Under the pieces are notes generated by a model, which saw only the letters and a program-made list of their open reading frames with translations, was not told the origin of the DNA and did no database searches. A DNA stretch of 64,000 bases, taken from contig LNGK01000007.1 of the NCBI GenBank assembly GCA_001510575.1, positions 682,001 through 746,000 of the forward strand, in the 5' to 3' direction. This DNA is from Knoxdaviesia capensis (lineage: Eukaryota > Ascomycota > Sordariomycetes > Microascales > Gondwanamycetaceae). How positions within the stretch are numbered: position 1 is the first letter of the stretch; the number at the start of each line of letters is the position of its first letter. Positions 26,342 to 35,387 of this stretch are shown in pieces. Position numbers and translations under genes: made by a program.

Positions 26342-26917
26342 ATATCGTGAGAATTAGGATGGTTTTCTTTTTTTTTCTCGTATGTGCATTACAGAACTGT
26401 GTCTTTACGGAGTTTTTAGAAGTGTGACGGAGGCGACGGGTGTCTGAAGGGAACGGTTAGGGTTCGGTTTGAATGAATATCCCTTTTCTTTTTCTTTTCG
26501 TTGTAGTTATACGTGCTCTTAAGTTGAAGTTACGTTCAGGAGAAGTTAGTTGCTAGGTATGAAGCAAGTAAACTCTGTGTGTGCCTTATACGGTTGTGAT
26601 GCAGATAGGGGTTAGTGTGAGGATTCCAGTAGTGATGCAACAAGACGGCAAATTTTGCACTCACGATACACACATTTGAGCATCACAATCACATACGAGA
26701 TCCATTCCACTCAAGTAGAGTACGTGCCCAAGTGCCACAAGGAAAATTATAAAAAACAAAAAACTAAAATAAAAATAAAAAACCCCTGGGAATGCCCTCT
26801 CAGGAAAATTTTGCACGCCCAAGCCATGGCAAGAAAAAAAGAATTTGGCACCTCTGCAGAAATCAATCCTCCATAGGCCAGAGTACGGCGCCGGCCCTTC
26901 AACAAATAACAGCTCTG
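26342..26917. other. hir3 3' flank
   Basis: No gene is seen. A T run follows the stop codon (about 26367-26378) and another T-rich block lies at 26483-26500, suitable for the hir3 3' UTR. A TTAGGGTT telobox-like octamer is at 26457-26464. A-rich sequence at 26745-26790 precedes the tRNA gene. Confidence 0.5.
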
Positions 26918-26990
26918 GCCCGGTTAGCTCAATCGGTAGAGCGTGAGACTCTTAATCTCAAGGTTGCGGGTTCGACCCCCGCATCGGGCT
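26918..26990 (+). tRNA. tRNA-Lys (anticodon CTT)
   Basis: A 73-nt tRNA without intron. The acceptor stem GCCCGGT pairs with ATCGGGC (one G-T pair). The D arm is TAGCTCAATCGGTAGAGC. The anticodon stem TGAGA/TCTCA encloses the loop CTCTTAA with anticodon CTT. The T arm GCGGG-TTCGACC-CCCGC is perfect. The discriminator base is T at 26990. The A and B boxes are intact, so it should be transcribed by RNA polymerase III. Confidence 0.97.
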
Positions 26991-27033
26991 CAATTCCCGA
27001 TGCTCCAGTTCAACTGGAAAATCGCAAACTTTC

Positions 27034-27056
27034 TTTTTTTGCATTTTTTTTTTTTT
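27034..27056 (+). terminator. Pol III terminator T tracts for tRNA-Lys
   Basis: T7 at 27034-27040 and T13 at 27044-27056 begin about 43 nt after the mature tRNA end and are the first long T runs downstream. Such oligo-T tracts end RNA polymerase III transcription. Confidence 0.6.
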
Positions 27057-27967
27057 AATTGTTCTCTTTTTGGGGGGGATTTTGTGTGCTGGTGGGGTGG
27101 AGGGGTCTCACTCACACATCTTGGTTTTTTATTTTTGTGCGTTTGACTGGCTTGGATATTGACGGTTCGCAGGGATATAAGCCAGCAGGGGATTGATCGG
27201 TTGTTAGGGTTGGGTAGGGTTTGATCTGGACTCAGCACAGCACTGTCTGGAACATGCATATTCTGATTCAATCTTCCACTCAGCATGACACCACTCGCGT
27301 GCCAACCCCTAACCCTATGTATGAGACACCTTGTACAGTATGCGTCGCACTGTAAACTTCCGCTGAATCCTCTCTACATACACAGTGTGGGCGCCCCCCA
27401 ACTCTGCCACTCTCTATGACGCAGGATCGTGATTTCAACGTCCAGGCACCACAAACCGCCGCCAATCACGGCAAACCCCGCCAAAAACCCCCAAAAGTTG
27501 CCGTCGTTAGGCGGGAGAGCCTTGGTTGGCGATTGCTTCCTTCCTGTTCCCACCCCGCCACCACTACCGTCTACGAACAACCCACCGTGAGAGAAAACGA
27601 CGACCGGGACCGGATTCTCTAGAGACAGACAGCAGCAAGCCACTTGCATTTTTAATCACCGACCTTTTCGTGCAGGTCAGTCAGTCACCGCTTATGCACC
27701 CCTTATACAGCCGTTGGTAATTCTGCCTGGCCTCCTTCCCAGGATGTTCTGGAAAGAGGCGTGAGATGCTCCTTCCAACCCTGATGAGCACAAACACACG
27801 CATAGCTCCTGCCTCTGAACTGAAACTAACTAGCTCACTGTGTTTGGGCCTCATCTAGATAAGCTGTGGCTGCTTTATATTACACTCTACGAGGGCCTCT
27901 GTTTTCGAAATCTCTTCATCCTTTATCCACCTCCAATCTTCTTTATCCCGACATCATCCATTCGTTT

Positions 27968-28009
27968 ATGTTCAAAACTTCATTTAGAAGAACCACCAAT
28001 ATCCTATAG
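27968..28009 (+). promoter_or_regulatory. Possible upstream ORF in the ubc14 leader (13 codons)
   Basis: ATG TTC AAA ... CTA TAG is an in-leader reading frame ending 89 nt before the E2 start codon, inside the pyrimidine-rich leader. It would be translated only if transcription starts upstream of 27968, which the sequence does not prove. Confidence 0.3.
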
Positions 28010-28098
28010 ACGTCTGCATATCCCAGAGACCAGCATTGCTACCTCATTTATCCGCCTTCCACTCTATCTCTCTCCTCATCAATTCTCCATCCGTCACG

Positions 28099-28687
28099 AT
28101 GTCTGGAGCTAAGCGGATCAACAAGGTAGAATCCCCCAATCCCGTCGACAACAAAGCTAACCTGCTCTCTTTTTGCCCTCCCGCAGGAGTTTATGGAAAT
28201 CACCAACACGCCGCTCGATGGCATCACGGCCGAGCTCGCCAGCGATGACGATCTCTACCACTGGAAGGTGAAGATGACCGGCCCGGCCGACACGCCGTAC
28301 GCGGGCGGCACGTTTGCCGTGACGCTGGACCTCCCCGTCGACTACCCGTTCAAGGCGCCGGTGGTGCGCTTCACCACGCGCATCTACCACCCCAACATCA
28401 CCAACGACTCGCTCGGCAACATCTGCCTGGCTGCGCTGAAGTCCGAGAACTGGAAGCCTAACTCGCGCCTCTCCGCCGTGCTCGTCGCTGTGCGTTCCCT
28501 TCTCTCCGAGCCCATGCCCGATGACCCGCTCGAGACCCGCATTGCCGAGGAGTACAAGTCGGATCGCCCGGCCTACGAGAAGACTGCTCGCCAGTACGTC
28601 GAGCGCTATGCCATGGGAAAGCCTCTTCCCGCCACCGCCGGTGTTACTCCTGGTTCCGCCACCCCGTCCACCCCGACCAGAACGTAG
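28099..28687 (+). CDS. ubc14: Ubiquitin-conjugating enzyme E2, ubc14-like (2 exons, 175 aa)
   Basis: A single-domain E2 that accepts ubiquitin from E1 on a cysteine thioester and passes it on through an E3. The exons are 28099-28125 and 28187-28687, with a 61-nt phase-0 intron (GTAGAA donor, CCGCAG acceptor, GCTAAC branch point). The catalytic core reads TTRIYHPNITND, then LGNICL, giving HPN at residues 77-79 and the active Cys at 89. The spacing from HPN to Cys is two residues longer than in Ubc4. The following block (SLLSEPMPDDPLETRIAEEYK) and the ending YVERYAMGK resemble fission yeast ubc14 more than Ubc4/5. About 20 Pro/Thr/Ala-rich residues form the tail. Initiation by the ATG in CACGATGTCT is supported by the short basic first exon typical of E2s. 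E2 identity is certain; the subfamily is inferred. Confidence 0.93.
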
Positions 28688-29106
28688 TAGTTAGCTGGTA
28701 CTCAAGACCACCACGCCTCTATTTCTCTTTTCTTTTGCTTTTCATTGTTTGTTTGGTTCTTCTTATGAAGTGATGAATCTTCTCATGTTTCTTTCGCGTG
28801 CAGAGACGGAACAAGTCTGCCGTGGCTTCTCCCCGGCTAGAGGTTTCGTTTCAGTCTTTTTTTTTTTTTGGCTTTTTTTCTTGTCTGTCTTTTTATGATT
28901 ACGGAGTAATGCTGCGGGGTTGGGTTCGTCTGCTTTTTTGAATTTTCTTTTTTCAAGAGAGGCTTGTATACATGCCCTCCGATGTTTGCCAGGTGAAAGG
29001 GGGGGTGAGAGGCAGCGAGAATGTCTAGGTTTAGGATCTCTTCGTGACCAGCGATAACGTTAGGATGAATAGAATAGCTTGCTGTCTTGCTGCACCCAGC
29101 GTGTGA
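28688..29106. other. ubc14 3' flank
   Basis: No gene is seen. The plus strand is T-rich (T runs at 28857-28869 and around 28875-28882), matching the E2 3' UTR and polyadenylation region. Confidence 0.5.
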
Positions 29107-29547
29107 GTGGAAGGTGTAAATGTATCTCCCTATGTACCTACACATATGGAAGGACTATGTGCTCTCATTCATGTCTTGGATCGCCGAGTACGCCCGCCAC
29201 TACTTCACTGCGTACGAACTCTTACGTTCCTGGTGGTATCACGCCCGTCGCCGGGGCCCGTTGCGCCTGTTGTCTCCGGCGCGCCCGTCCCGGATCGGCG
29301 TGACGCCCCGGCAGTGGACCTCGTTGGTTCTGCCGATAGTGCAAGTCCCGTTGCTGCTTCTTCCGGGACCGATGGCCTTGATCCTGTCGCACCTGTCGAC
29401 GCTCCCGACGTCCCTGTTGGTCCCGTTGGCTGTTCTGTCGGCTGTCCCGCTGCCTGTGTTGGTCTTACTGGCCTTGGTCTGCTGTCCCTGGTTCTCATCC
29501 TCTTGGAATGCGTCCTGGTTTTCTTCCTTGGCTTCCTTGCTGGTTGA
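29107..29547 (+). other. Unrecognised GC-rich open frame, possible orphan gene or gene remnant (146 codons)
   Basis: I do not recognise this frame. It reads from ATG at 29107 to a stop at 29547. From about 29240 onward codons end mostly in C or T and the product is Pro/Val/Ala/Asp-rich (for example PVAPVDAPDVPVGPVG). It ends in a hydrophobic segment (LGLLSLVLILL... to LGFLAG), like a membrane or GPI-type tail. A second plus-strand frame is also open across most of the same region (29120-29584), and a coding-like start in a third frame (VPGGITPVAGA, about 29229) would join it only through a frameshift. It lacks the pyrimidine-rich leader of the real genes here. It may be a decayed gene or chance. 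Confidence 0.2.
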
Positions 29548-30063
29548 GAGCAGATGCGGTCGTCTGTGCTTGAGCGTCGTTTGAAAACCCAACTCCGTAA
29601 ACGATAGGGACTTTCTTAGGAGCCACTGAACCAGCATAAAGCCGGTTCATACATATACTGTACATAAAAGGGAGCGATCGAATTCAATCTAGTTATACTG
29701 AATCAATGGAAGTCATACGTGAAAGAATATAGCTAGGGAAAACTTCCATATGAGTTAGTGGGAACGGGTATTATATCCTAAGAAGTTCTTTCAGCATTGA
29801 TTGCTTCTAGAAGATTATAGAACCCGCCACCCACTCTTCTAATCTTAAATCTAAACACTCTATGGAGGAACAAAGACCGGCACCTCTTACCTGAATAGGG
29901 CAGGCCAAATAACCCACACAGGACGTCTGATATCAGAGAGCCCACCAAAAAACCGCACACACTGTGACTCATACTACCTACCCCCCCACCCAAACGTCGC
30001 TACCCTTCTTAAGCCACAATTAGCATCAACGTTCTCCAACCCAGGAATAAGAAATTGTTCTCA
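29548..30063. other. Intergenic before the initiator tRNA
   Basis: AT-richer, ordinary sequence with no supportable gene. One TACTGTA heptamer is present near 29657. Confidence 0.4.
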
Positions 30064-30135
30064 AGCAACATGGCGCAGTGGAAGCGCGCCGGGCTCATAA
30101 CCCGGAGGACCCTTGATCGAAACGAGGTGTTGCTA
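30064..30135 (+). tRNA. Initiator tRNA-Met (anticodon CAT)
   Basis: A 72-nt tRNA without intron. The acceptor stem AGCAACA pairs fully with TGTTGCT, starting with the A1-T72 pair typical of eukaryotic initiators, and the discriminator is A. The anticodon stem CCGGG/CCCGG, with three G-C pairs next to the loop, encloses CTCATAA (anticodon CAT). The T loop is ATCGAAA instead of TTC-type, the hallmark A54/A60 pattern of initiator tRNA. The D stem is GCGC/GCGC. Confidence 0.96.
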
Positions 30136-30151
30136 GAATACAATGTCTTTA

Positions 30152-30158
30152 TTTTTTT
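30152..30158 (+). terminator. Pol III terminator T7 for initiator tRNA-Met
   Basis: The first run of at least four Ts after the tRNA is T7 at 30152-30158, 16 nt past the mature end. Confidence 0.65.
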
Positions 30159-30460
30159 CTCGTGTTTTTTTTTCTCTTGGGTGTTTTTCTTTTTGTTTCT
30201 CCTTTTTTTTCTTATTTTTTATGTTCTTTATCTCTTCCTTTCATTGTTGTTCCTACAACTTTAGTTTCTTCTTCTCCCCGTTCTAGAAGCCCAGCTCTTC
30301 CTTCTCTCTATCTGTCTCTCCTTGCAAGTTCTGCATTCCCTATTCCGTTCCTTCCCAACCCCCTCCAATTTACCCATCGTGGAAGTTATCTACGTCACAA
30401 CCCTCCAAGACGCGTCTCTCTCACTCTCACCTCGTCTCACCTCGACTCCCCCCCCCCCCC

Positions 30461-30491
30461 NNNNNNNNNNNNNNNNNNNNNNNNNNNNNNN
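30461..30491. other. Assembly gap (31 N) flanked by homopolymers
   Basis: Thirty-one Ns are preceded by C13 (30448-30460) and followed by A12 (30492-30503) and a C run. The true length and content are unknown. Confidence 0.99.
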
Positions 30492-30593
30492 AAAAAAAAA
30501 AAACCCCCCCCCCACGCGTCGTCTGCTGTTGTTGTATATTCCTGCGCCTGAACTTGTCTGTGCACTTCCTCTGCGCGGACCTTCCCGCCCAGA

Positions 30594-30598
<5 letters not shown>

Positions 30599-30632
<34 letters not shown>

Positions 30633-30634
30633 CA
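30599..30634. repeat. (CA)n microsatellite
   Basis: Uninterrupted CA units to 30625, then one interruption (CG) and further CA units to about 30634. Confidence 0.95.
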
Positions 30635-30945
30635 TCCACGATACCACCGCCTGAAATTTCCGCTTCCCTTCCCCTGCCCACACCTCCTCCGACATTATTC
30701 CACTGGCACGCCACCGACGCGTCAAGGCCGTTTGTTCGTTGTTCGTTGTTCGTTGGCCCCCTTCCGCCCGGTCCGCCTCCGGCATGAACTGGTTTCTTTT
30801 CCCCTTCCCCTTCTGCCGCCTCATCGTCAACATCGCAGGCAACCCAGCGGACCGCCTCGCCCAAACACGCGGTAAACACTCTGTACAGCATGTAGTGCAC
30901 TCGTACTGTAGATACTTCCATCCTTGGGTATGTAGATATCATATG

Positions 30946-30981
30946 CACACACACACACACTCTCTCTCTCTCTCTCTCTCT
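30946..30981. repeat. Compound (CA)n-(TC)n microsatellite
   Basis: CA units at 30946-30960 pass directly into TC units at 30961-30981. Confidence 0.95.
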
Positions 30982-32054
30982 GCCTCGGATGCGTCTGACG
31001 CAGCAAATTACGCCAATCCCCCAACAATGCAGAACCCCCATCCGGGCATTTTTTCTTGCTTAAATCCAATTTCACACAACCGCGCGTCCAGTATTCCACA
31101 GAGCGCACAAAAAGCCCAAAAAAAACCCTGTATCTTCCTTCTCTCCCTGTCGATATCGGACCGCACAATTCCCCAAGCACAAACCACCAAAATTACAAAG
31201 CAACAAAATGTGCATGGCTACAGATTGCATGTCCGTGGATAATCACATGGCCCAGAAAAGCGTGAAAAGTCATGATGTGTGTGAAAAATAATGTCCCAAT
31301 TTTTTGGGCTTGCTTCTATTATCTTCCCACAGTTATGCATGATCCGTCCCCATACAACCCATCCCGAGCCTAATATATACAGAGAAAAAAAAAGAAGAAA
31401 AAAAGGAAAGCGAGAGGATGAAAAGAGAGGATGAAAACAACCTTCCCACAAGCACGTAGCGCTTTGAGTCGTCCCCTCCATCGAACCCCACGCAAATTTC
31501 CGGTGGGAAAAAGGTGGTGTGGCATGGTAACATGAAAAAAAAAATGTGTGTGGCGTGTGTGTCTATAAAAATCTAACAGAAAATAAGCTCTACGTATCCG
31601 AGAGCAGCTCCACGTCGAAAAAAGAAATTCCAGAGATGTAACGAAAAAGATTAACATCACAGGCCCCCCCCCCCGAAAAAACCATAAAACAGCAACTCCA
31701 GGGGAACAACAAAGGGCAAATATCATTTTCAAAACTGGTGAGGGGTGGAGGGGGGCGTGCGAATGAAAGAGTAACATTTTTTTCCGGCCGTTTCGTTGCG
31801 TTAAAAAACAGAGAGCAGACATCAGGCTACCTAACCCGGCTGACGATGAGGAGAGAAAAAAAAAGGAAAAAAAAAAAGACAGAAGAAAGAGAATATTAAG
31901 TGCCGTTTCAGCGTGATGGCAAGGCAAATGAGCCTTGGGTGGAGAGGGAGGTCAACTGGAGACCAGAGACAGAAGTCGTCAAGAGATGATCGAAGGCAAA
32001 AAAAAAAAGAGAAGATGAAGAGGCAGCCTCCAAATGGCAGGGGAGGATCGTAGC

Positions 32055-35000
32055 TCAAGCCCCCACCGAACCATCGTTCCTGCGACGCAGAGTAAACAAT
32101 GTGTTCTTTCGGCGAACGTCCCCTTCCACGTCTGTAGCATTGCCATCACCACCATTGGCGTTATGCGCCGTGTTGTTACCACCAACAGGAGATTGGCTAG
32201 CTTCAGACGCAGCGCCCCGCCGGGCAATCTGGTCTGCTGTCCTGACCATCTGCCGTCGGGCATCAACTGCTGTCTGGCTGACATGGCCAAAGCCCTTGCG
32301 CCGGTTGAAGCATGCCTCGATCAACACCGCCGGATCATGCAGCTGCCGGGGAAGCCCCTGCACAACGGGATAGATCTCCATCGGGTCCCTGATAGCCTTG
32401 AGGCGTTCCTCGCCGACCTTGATCACTGCCATGGCCATCCGGAAGAGCGTCTTGGACCCTTCGTAGAACATCACATCCCAGACACGCAGTGTGGTCTCGA
32501 TCGGCAGCGCCCCGATGAAGCAGTTCATAAACCACGGTGTCATAAACAACGTAATCGGTGGCAGTCCGTCGCTGCCGGTGAGCCCGGCACCGCCCTGAGT
32601 CTTCTTGCGTGACTTGGGCCGTTTCATAGACCGGGACGTCGTCGGTCTCGCACCGGCATCGTCCTCTCCGACCAGCTTGTGGTAAACCTCAGGCATAGAC
32701 TCGCGGATCCAATCCATGAGCACGGCAAGATCAACCTTGGACCCTTCCAGGTTGGTTTCGTGGCTTCCCGGCAGGAAGGTCCTGGTGATGACGTTGAGGA
32801 GCCAGAAGCACTGTTCTTCAGATTCAACAAACAGAAGCAGAAGCCCAGCAAGGAAGTTCAGACTCTGGCAGTAGCCAATGGAAGGGTTGTAAATGGAAAA
32901 TGCTAGCAGAACGCGGCGCAGCGACGTGATGATTTCCGTCTCGATCGGAGCTGCAGCCTCGGCCTGTTGAGCGCTGTCGATCTGGGCGGTTCCAGAAATC
33001 GTGGCCGCACCGTTGGGCCGGAATCGGATGTTATCGGGAAAGGTCCGGTGCAGGTCGCGCTCAATTATTTCGGCGTCGACTTCCTTGGCCGTTTGTCGTA
33101 TTAGCTGCGCGTAGACGCCCGAGTGCGCGGCCACAATCGCCGGGCCTCCCGCATAGTAGAACCAGGCGGCTCCGCGCCATTCGGGAGGGATTCCCTTGTG
33201 GATGAAGCGCTTGGTCTTTGTACCGTGAAGCGGGAACCGGGTCGGTCGCTCGGTGATCAGGCCGCTCTCCTTCATAAATACGACCCACTTCTTCTTGCGG
33301 CGAGCGAGATACTGGGAGTAGCTGGCGTTCCACACATCGTACTCTTCTCTTGTGATGTGCTGGGTCTGCTTGCGGAAGCCGTATCGATCGCGGGACTCGG
33401 GGTCTTCGACCGCAATGGGGCGAGGGACGGGGGCAACAGCTGGTGGTTCGGGGGATTCGTTGCCGGCTTTAGAGATCGGCGCTGGGGGAGGAGGTGAGTC
33501 GGATCGGTGGACAGTGTTGTCGCTACCAGTAGAGGTGGTTGGGCGGTGAGTGGCGGGAGCTGGAGAAGGGCCGAAGGGGGGCCGATCAGGAGAAGAAAAC
33601 ACCATGTTCTTCGGTATCGACGACGACAGCCGGTGCCGTTTCTGAAAGCCTTCCGGCTTCGGATGCAGGAGCGTGGTGTTGGTTGAAGGCTGTGGAACCA
33701 TCATCGGCATGGCGGCTGTGGTGGCATTGGTGGTGGCGTTGGAAGGATTGGCAAGCGATTCCTCGTAGGGACCTCTGGGAGCAAATGACTCGTTGGGGGG
33801 TATCACCTGCACCGGGGGAAAATTTGAAGAGACGGAAGTATTCTTAAGTTCGGGATCGGCAGAGGAATGGTGAGAAGCTTCAGTCTGGGCAAAGGACTGA
33901 TCGCTGTGATGCGCTGAAACAGGGGGTGGCGGACTGCTGCTGTTCCTGCTTTCCTGTTCGTGGTCGTCATTTTCAACGTCGGAGTCTCCAAAGCCACGCT
34001 CGTACAAGCCCATGACATCCTCAACACTGGGCTCATCGATGGACGGGTCGAGAGAGTCAAACGAGGTGTCCTTTGTCATGACGCTGCTGCGTTCGGTGAG
34101 GCCGGTCATCTGAGCGGTAGAAACGGTGTTTTGGGATCGGAAGCTGGAGCGCAGGAAGTCTTCGCTAGCCATCCACGGAGGAGCGCTTTCCTTGGTGAAT
34201 AATGAGGAGCTGGTGCTGTCAACTCGGGAATAAGAGAGCGGTGGGCGAATGGCTAAGGCACTTCCTGGAGGTCGGGGACGAGGTAGCTTCCACTCGGGGT
34301 GATCGAGAGATGGTTGAGGAGCAGAGGCGGTGGTAGAAGAAGATTTTGCGGAAGAAACTGAGATGCCCCTGGGCCGGGTCCATACCAACCGTGAGGCCAA
34401 GTCATCAAGGCCGGGATCCAGGTCACGCAGGGGAGGATGCTGCACCTGACGATAAGGATCAGGGGATGGGGCCTGCTTGACGCTGTGCTTTCTGGGGCGG
34501 GAAAAGTTTTCGACAGGGCCGGTTTCCGCGGGGGTTTGGCGACCGGAGGCAAGCGGTGTGTTGGAAACGGGAGTGTATACGGCATCGCGAGGAGGTGATG
34601 TGTAGCTGGTGCCGTCGTCCAGGAGAGATTCCTCATCCACGGTGGCGGGAATGGGTGGGGTGGTGCGATTGGTGAGCGGCCCAGCATGGCTGCCGTGACC
34701 AGCAGAAGACGAAGCTAGGTTAGACGACGAGTCGAAAGATTGAAACATGGGAAGGAAAGAATCGACAGAAAGAGGCGGTAGCGACGGAGGATCCAGGCTG
34801 TGCAGAGAGGGAGAGCGGCGCTGTGGCACATGCGAGAAGCTGTCCTGGTCTCGTTGGTGGTCACGGATTGGAGATCGATCCGGGTGCGAGGGTGACTGGA
34901 TGGAGGGCTCTGATACCAAGGAGGACGGCTTGGGCGTAGAGAGAGTCGTCGGTTCGACAGAGCTGTTCGTAGATTCAGAGGAAGGTGGCCATGAATCTGT

Positions 35001-35387
35001 GGGAGGCGGCTGGCGGGACCGGCCAGAAGACGTTGGGCTACGGAGAATGAAGCTGTTCGCATGGGCGAGGGAATCCCAGCGAGGCTGGATCACGACCGGG
35101 GAAGCTGCAGCAGCGGAAGACGGAGGCGGTGGCGGCGGCGGCGGTAGCGGCAGCGATGGTAGAGCATCGTCGGGAGAGGAGTCGTCGGAGTAGCTTGGGC
35201 GGAGATGGTGGCCATGTTTGTCGTCGTTGGAAAACGGAGGTAGTAGCTGGGAATCGGGGAGAGGGTCGGCTAGGGCCGGGGGGCGAATTCTTGAGGCATA
35301 GAGGCCAAAAGTGCGGCGAGAAGCGGCAGTAGATGCTGGATGAGGTCCTGGGTAGGCCACGCGGTCTGGGGGATCTTGAGCGAGCAT
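32055..35387 (-). CDS. TBC-domain Rab GTPase-activating protein (single exon, 1110 aa)
   Basis: A Rab-GAP that speeds GTP hydrolysis on a Rab through the dual-finger mechanism. Residues 1 to about 660 are disordered, Ser/Pro-rich, with a poly-Pro run. The catalytic domain starts at about residue 732 with GIPPEWRGAAWFYYAGG. The arginine finger lies in IERDLHRTFPDN (Arg at about 781) and the glutamine finger in IGYCQSLNFLAG (Gln at about 841), so both catalytic residues are present. Later TBC blocks (PWFMNCFIGALPIETTLRVWDVMFYEGSKTLFR) are intact. Two inserts occur: about 20 Ala/Gln-rich residues after the Arg finger and about 30 basic Ser/Lys residues (RSMKRPKSRKKTQGG) before PPITLF. The next in-frame ATGs are far downstream, so the start at 35387 is favoured but not certain. 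The target Rab is unknown; distant similarity to the Gyp3/Msb3 group is only an inference. The upstream strand is a long pyrimidine tract. Confidence 0.9.
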   Translation of the reverse strand: MLAQDPPDRVAYPGPHPASTAASRRTFGLYASRIRPPALADPLPDSQLLPPFSNDDKHGHHLRPSYSDDSSPDDALPSLPLPPPPPPPPSSAAAASPVVIQPRWDSLAHANSFILRSPTSSGRSRQPPPTDSWPPSSESTNSSVEPTTLSTPKPSSLVSEPSIQSPSHPDRSPIRDHQRDQDSFSHVPQRRSPSLHSLDPPSLPPLSVDSFLPMFQSFDSSSNLASSSAGHGSHAGPLTNRTTPPIPATVDEESLLDDGTSYTSPPRDAVYTPVSNTPLASGRQTPAETGPVENFSRPRKHSVKQAPSPDPYRQVQHPPLRDLDPGLDDLASRLVWTRPRGISVSSAKSSSTTASAPQPSLDHPEWKLPRPRPPGSALAIRPPLSYSRVDSTSSSLFTKESAPPWMASEDFLRSSFRSQNTVSTAQMTGLTERSSVMTKDTSFDSLDPSIDEPSVEDVMGLYERGFGDSDVENDDHEQESRNSSSPPPPVSAHHSDQSFAQTEASHHSSADPELKNTSVSSNFPPVQVIPPNESFAPRGPYEESLANPSNATTNATTAAMPMMVPQPSTNTTLLHPKPEGFQKRHRLSSSIPKNMVFSSPDRPPFGPSPAPATHRPTTSTGSDNTVHRSDSPPPPAPISKAGNESPEPPAVAPVPRPIAVEDPESRDRYGFRKQTQHITREEYDVWNASYSQYLARRKKKWVVFMKESGLITERPTRFPLHGTKTKRFIHKGIPPEWRGAAWFYYAGGPAIVAAHSGVYAQLIRQTAKEVDAEIIERDLHRTFPDNIRFRPNGAATISGTAQIDSAQQAEAAAPIETEIITSLRRVLLAFSIYNPSIGYCQSLNFLAGLLLLFVESEEQCFWLLNVITRTFLPGSHETNLEGSKVDLAVLMDWIRESMPEVYHKLVGEDDAGARPTTSRSMKRPKSRKKTQGGAGLTGSDGLPPITLFMTPWFMNCFIGALPIETTLRVWDVMFYEGSKTLFRMAMAVIKVGEERLKAIRDPMEIYPVVQGLPRQLHDPAVLIEACFNRRKGFGHVSQTAVDARRQMVRTADQIARRGAASEASQSPVGGNNTAHNANGGDGNATDVEGDVRRKNTLFTLRRRNDGSVGA

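Larger units (their letters stand above)
26991..28098. other. Intergenic between tRNA-Lys and ubc14, with telobox-like motifs and the E2 leader
   Basis: No coding region is supported. TTAGGGTT at 27204-27211, TAGGGTTT at about 27215-27222 and CCTAACCCTA at 27308-27317 are telobox-like. TACAGTA occurs near 27335. From 27905 to 28095 the plus strand is pyrimidine-rich, the likely promoter/leader of the E2 gene. Confidence 0.5.
30136..32054. other. Pyrimidine-rich tract, assembly gap, microsatellites and the Rab-GAP 3' flank
   Basis: From 30140 to 30460 the plus strand is strongly pyrimidine-rich, like the gene leaders elsewhere in the window, but it runs into the 31-N gap. After the gap there are CA and TC microsatellites and no credible reading frame. 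From about 31370 to 32050 the plus strand is purine-rich next to the 3' end of the TBC gene. Confidence 0.5.
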
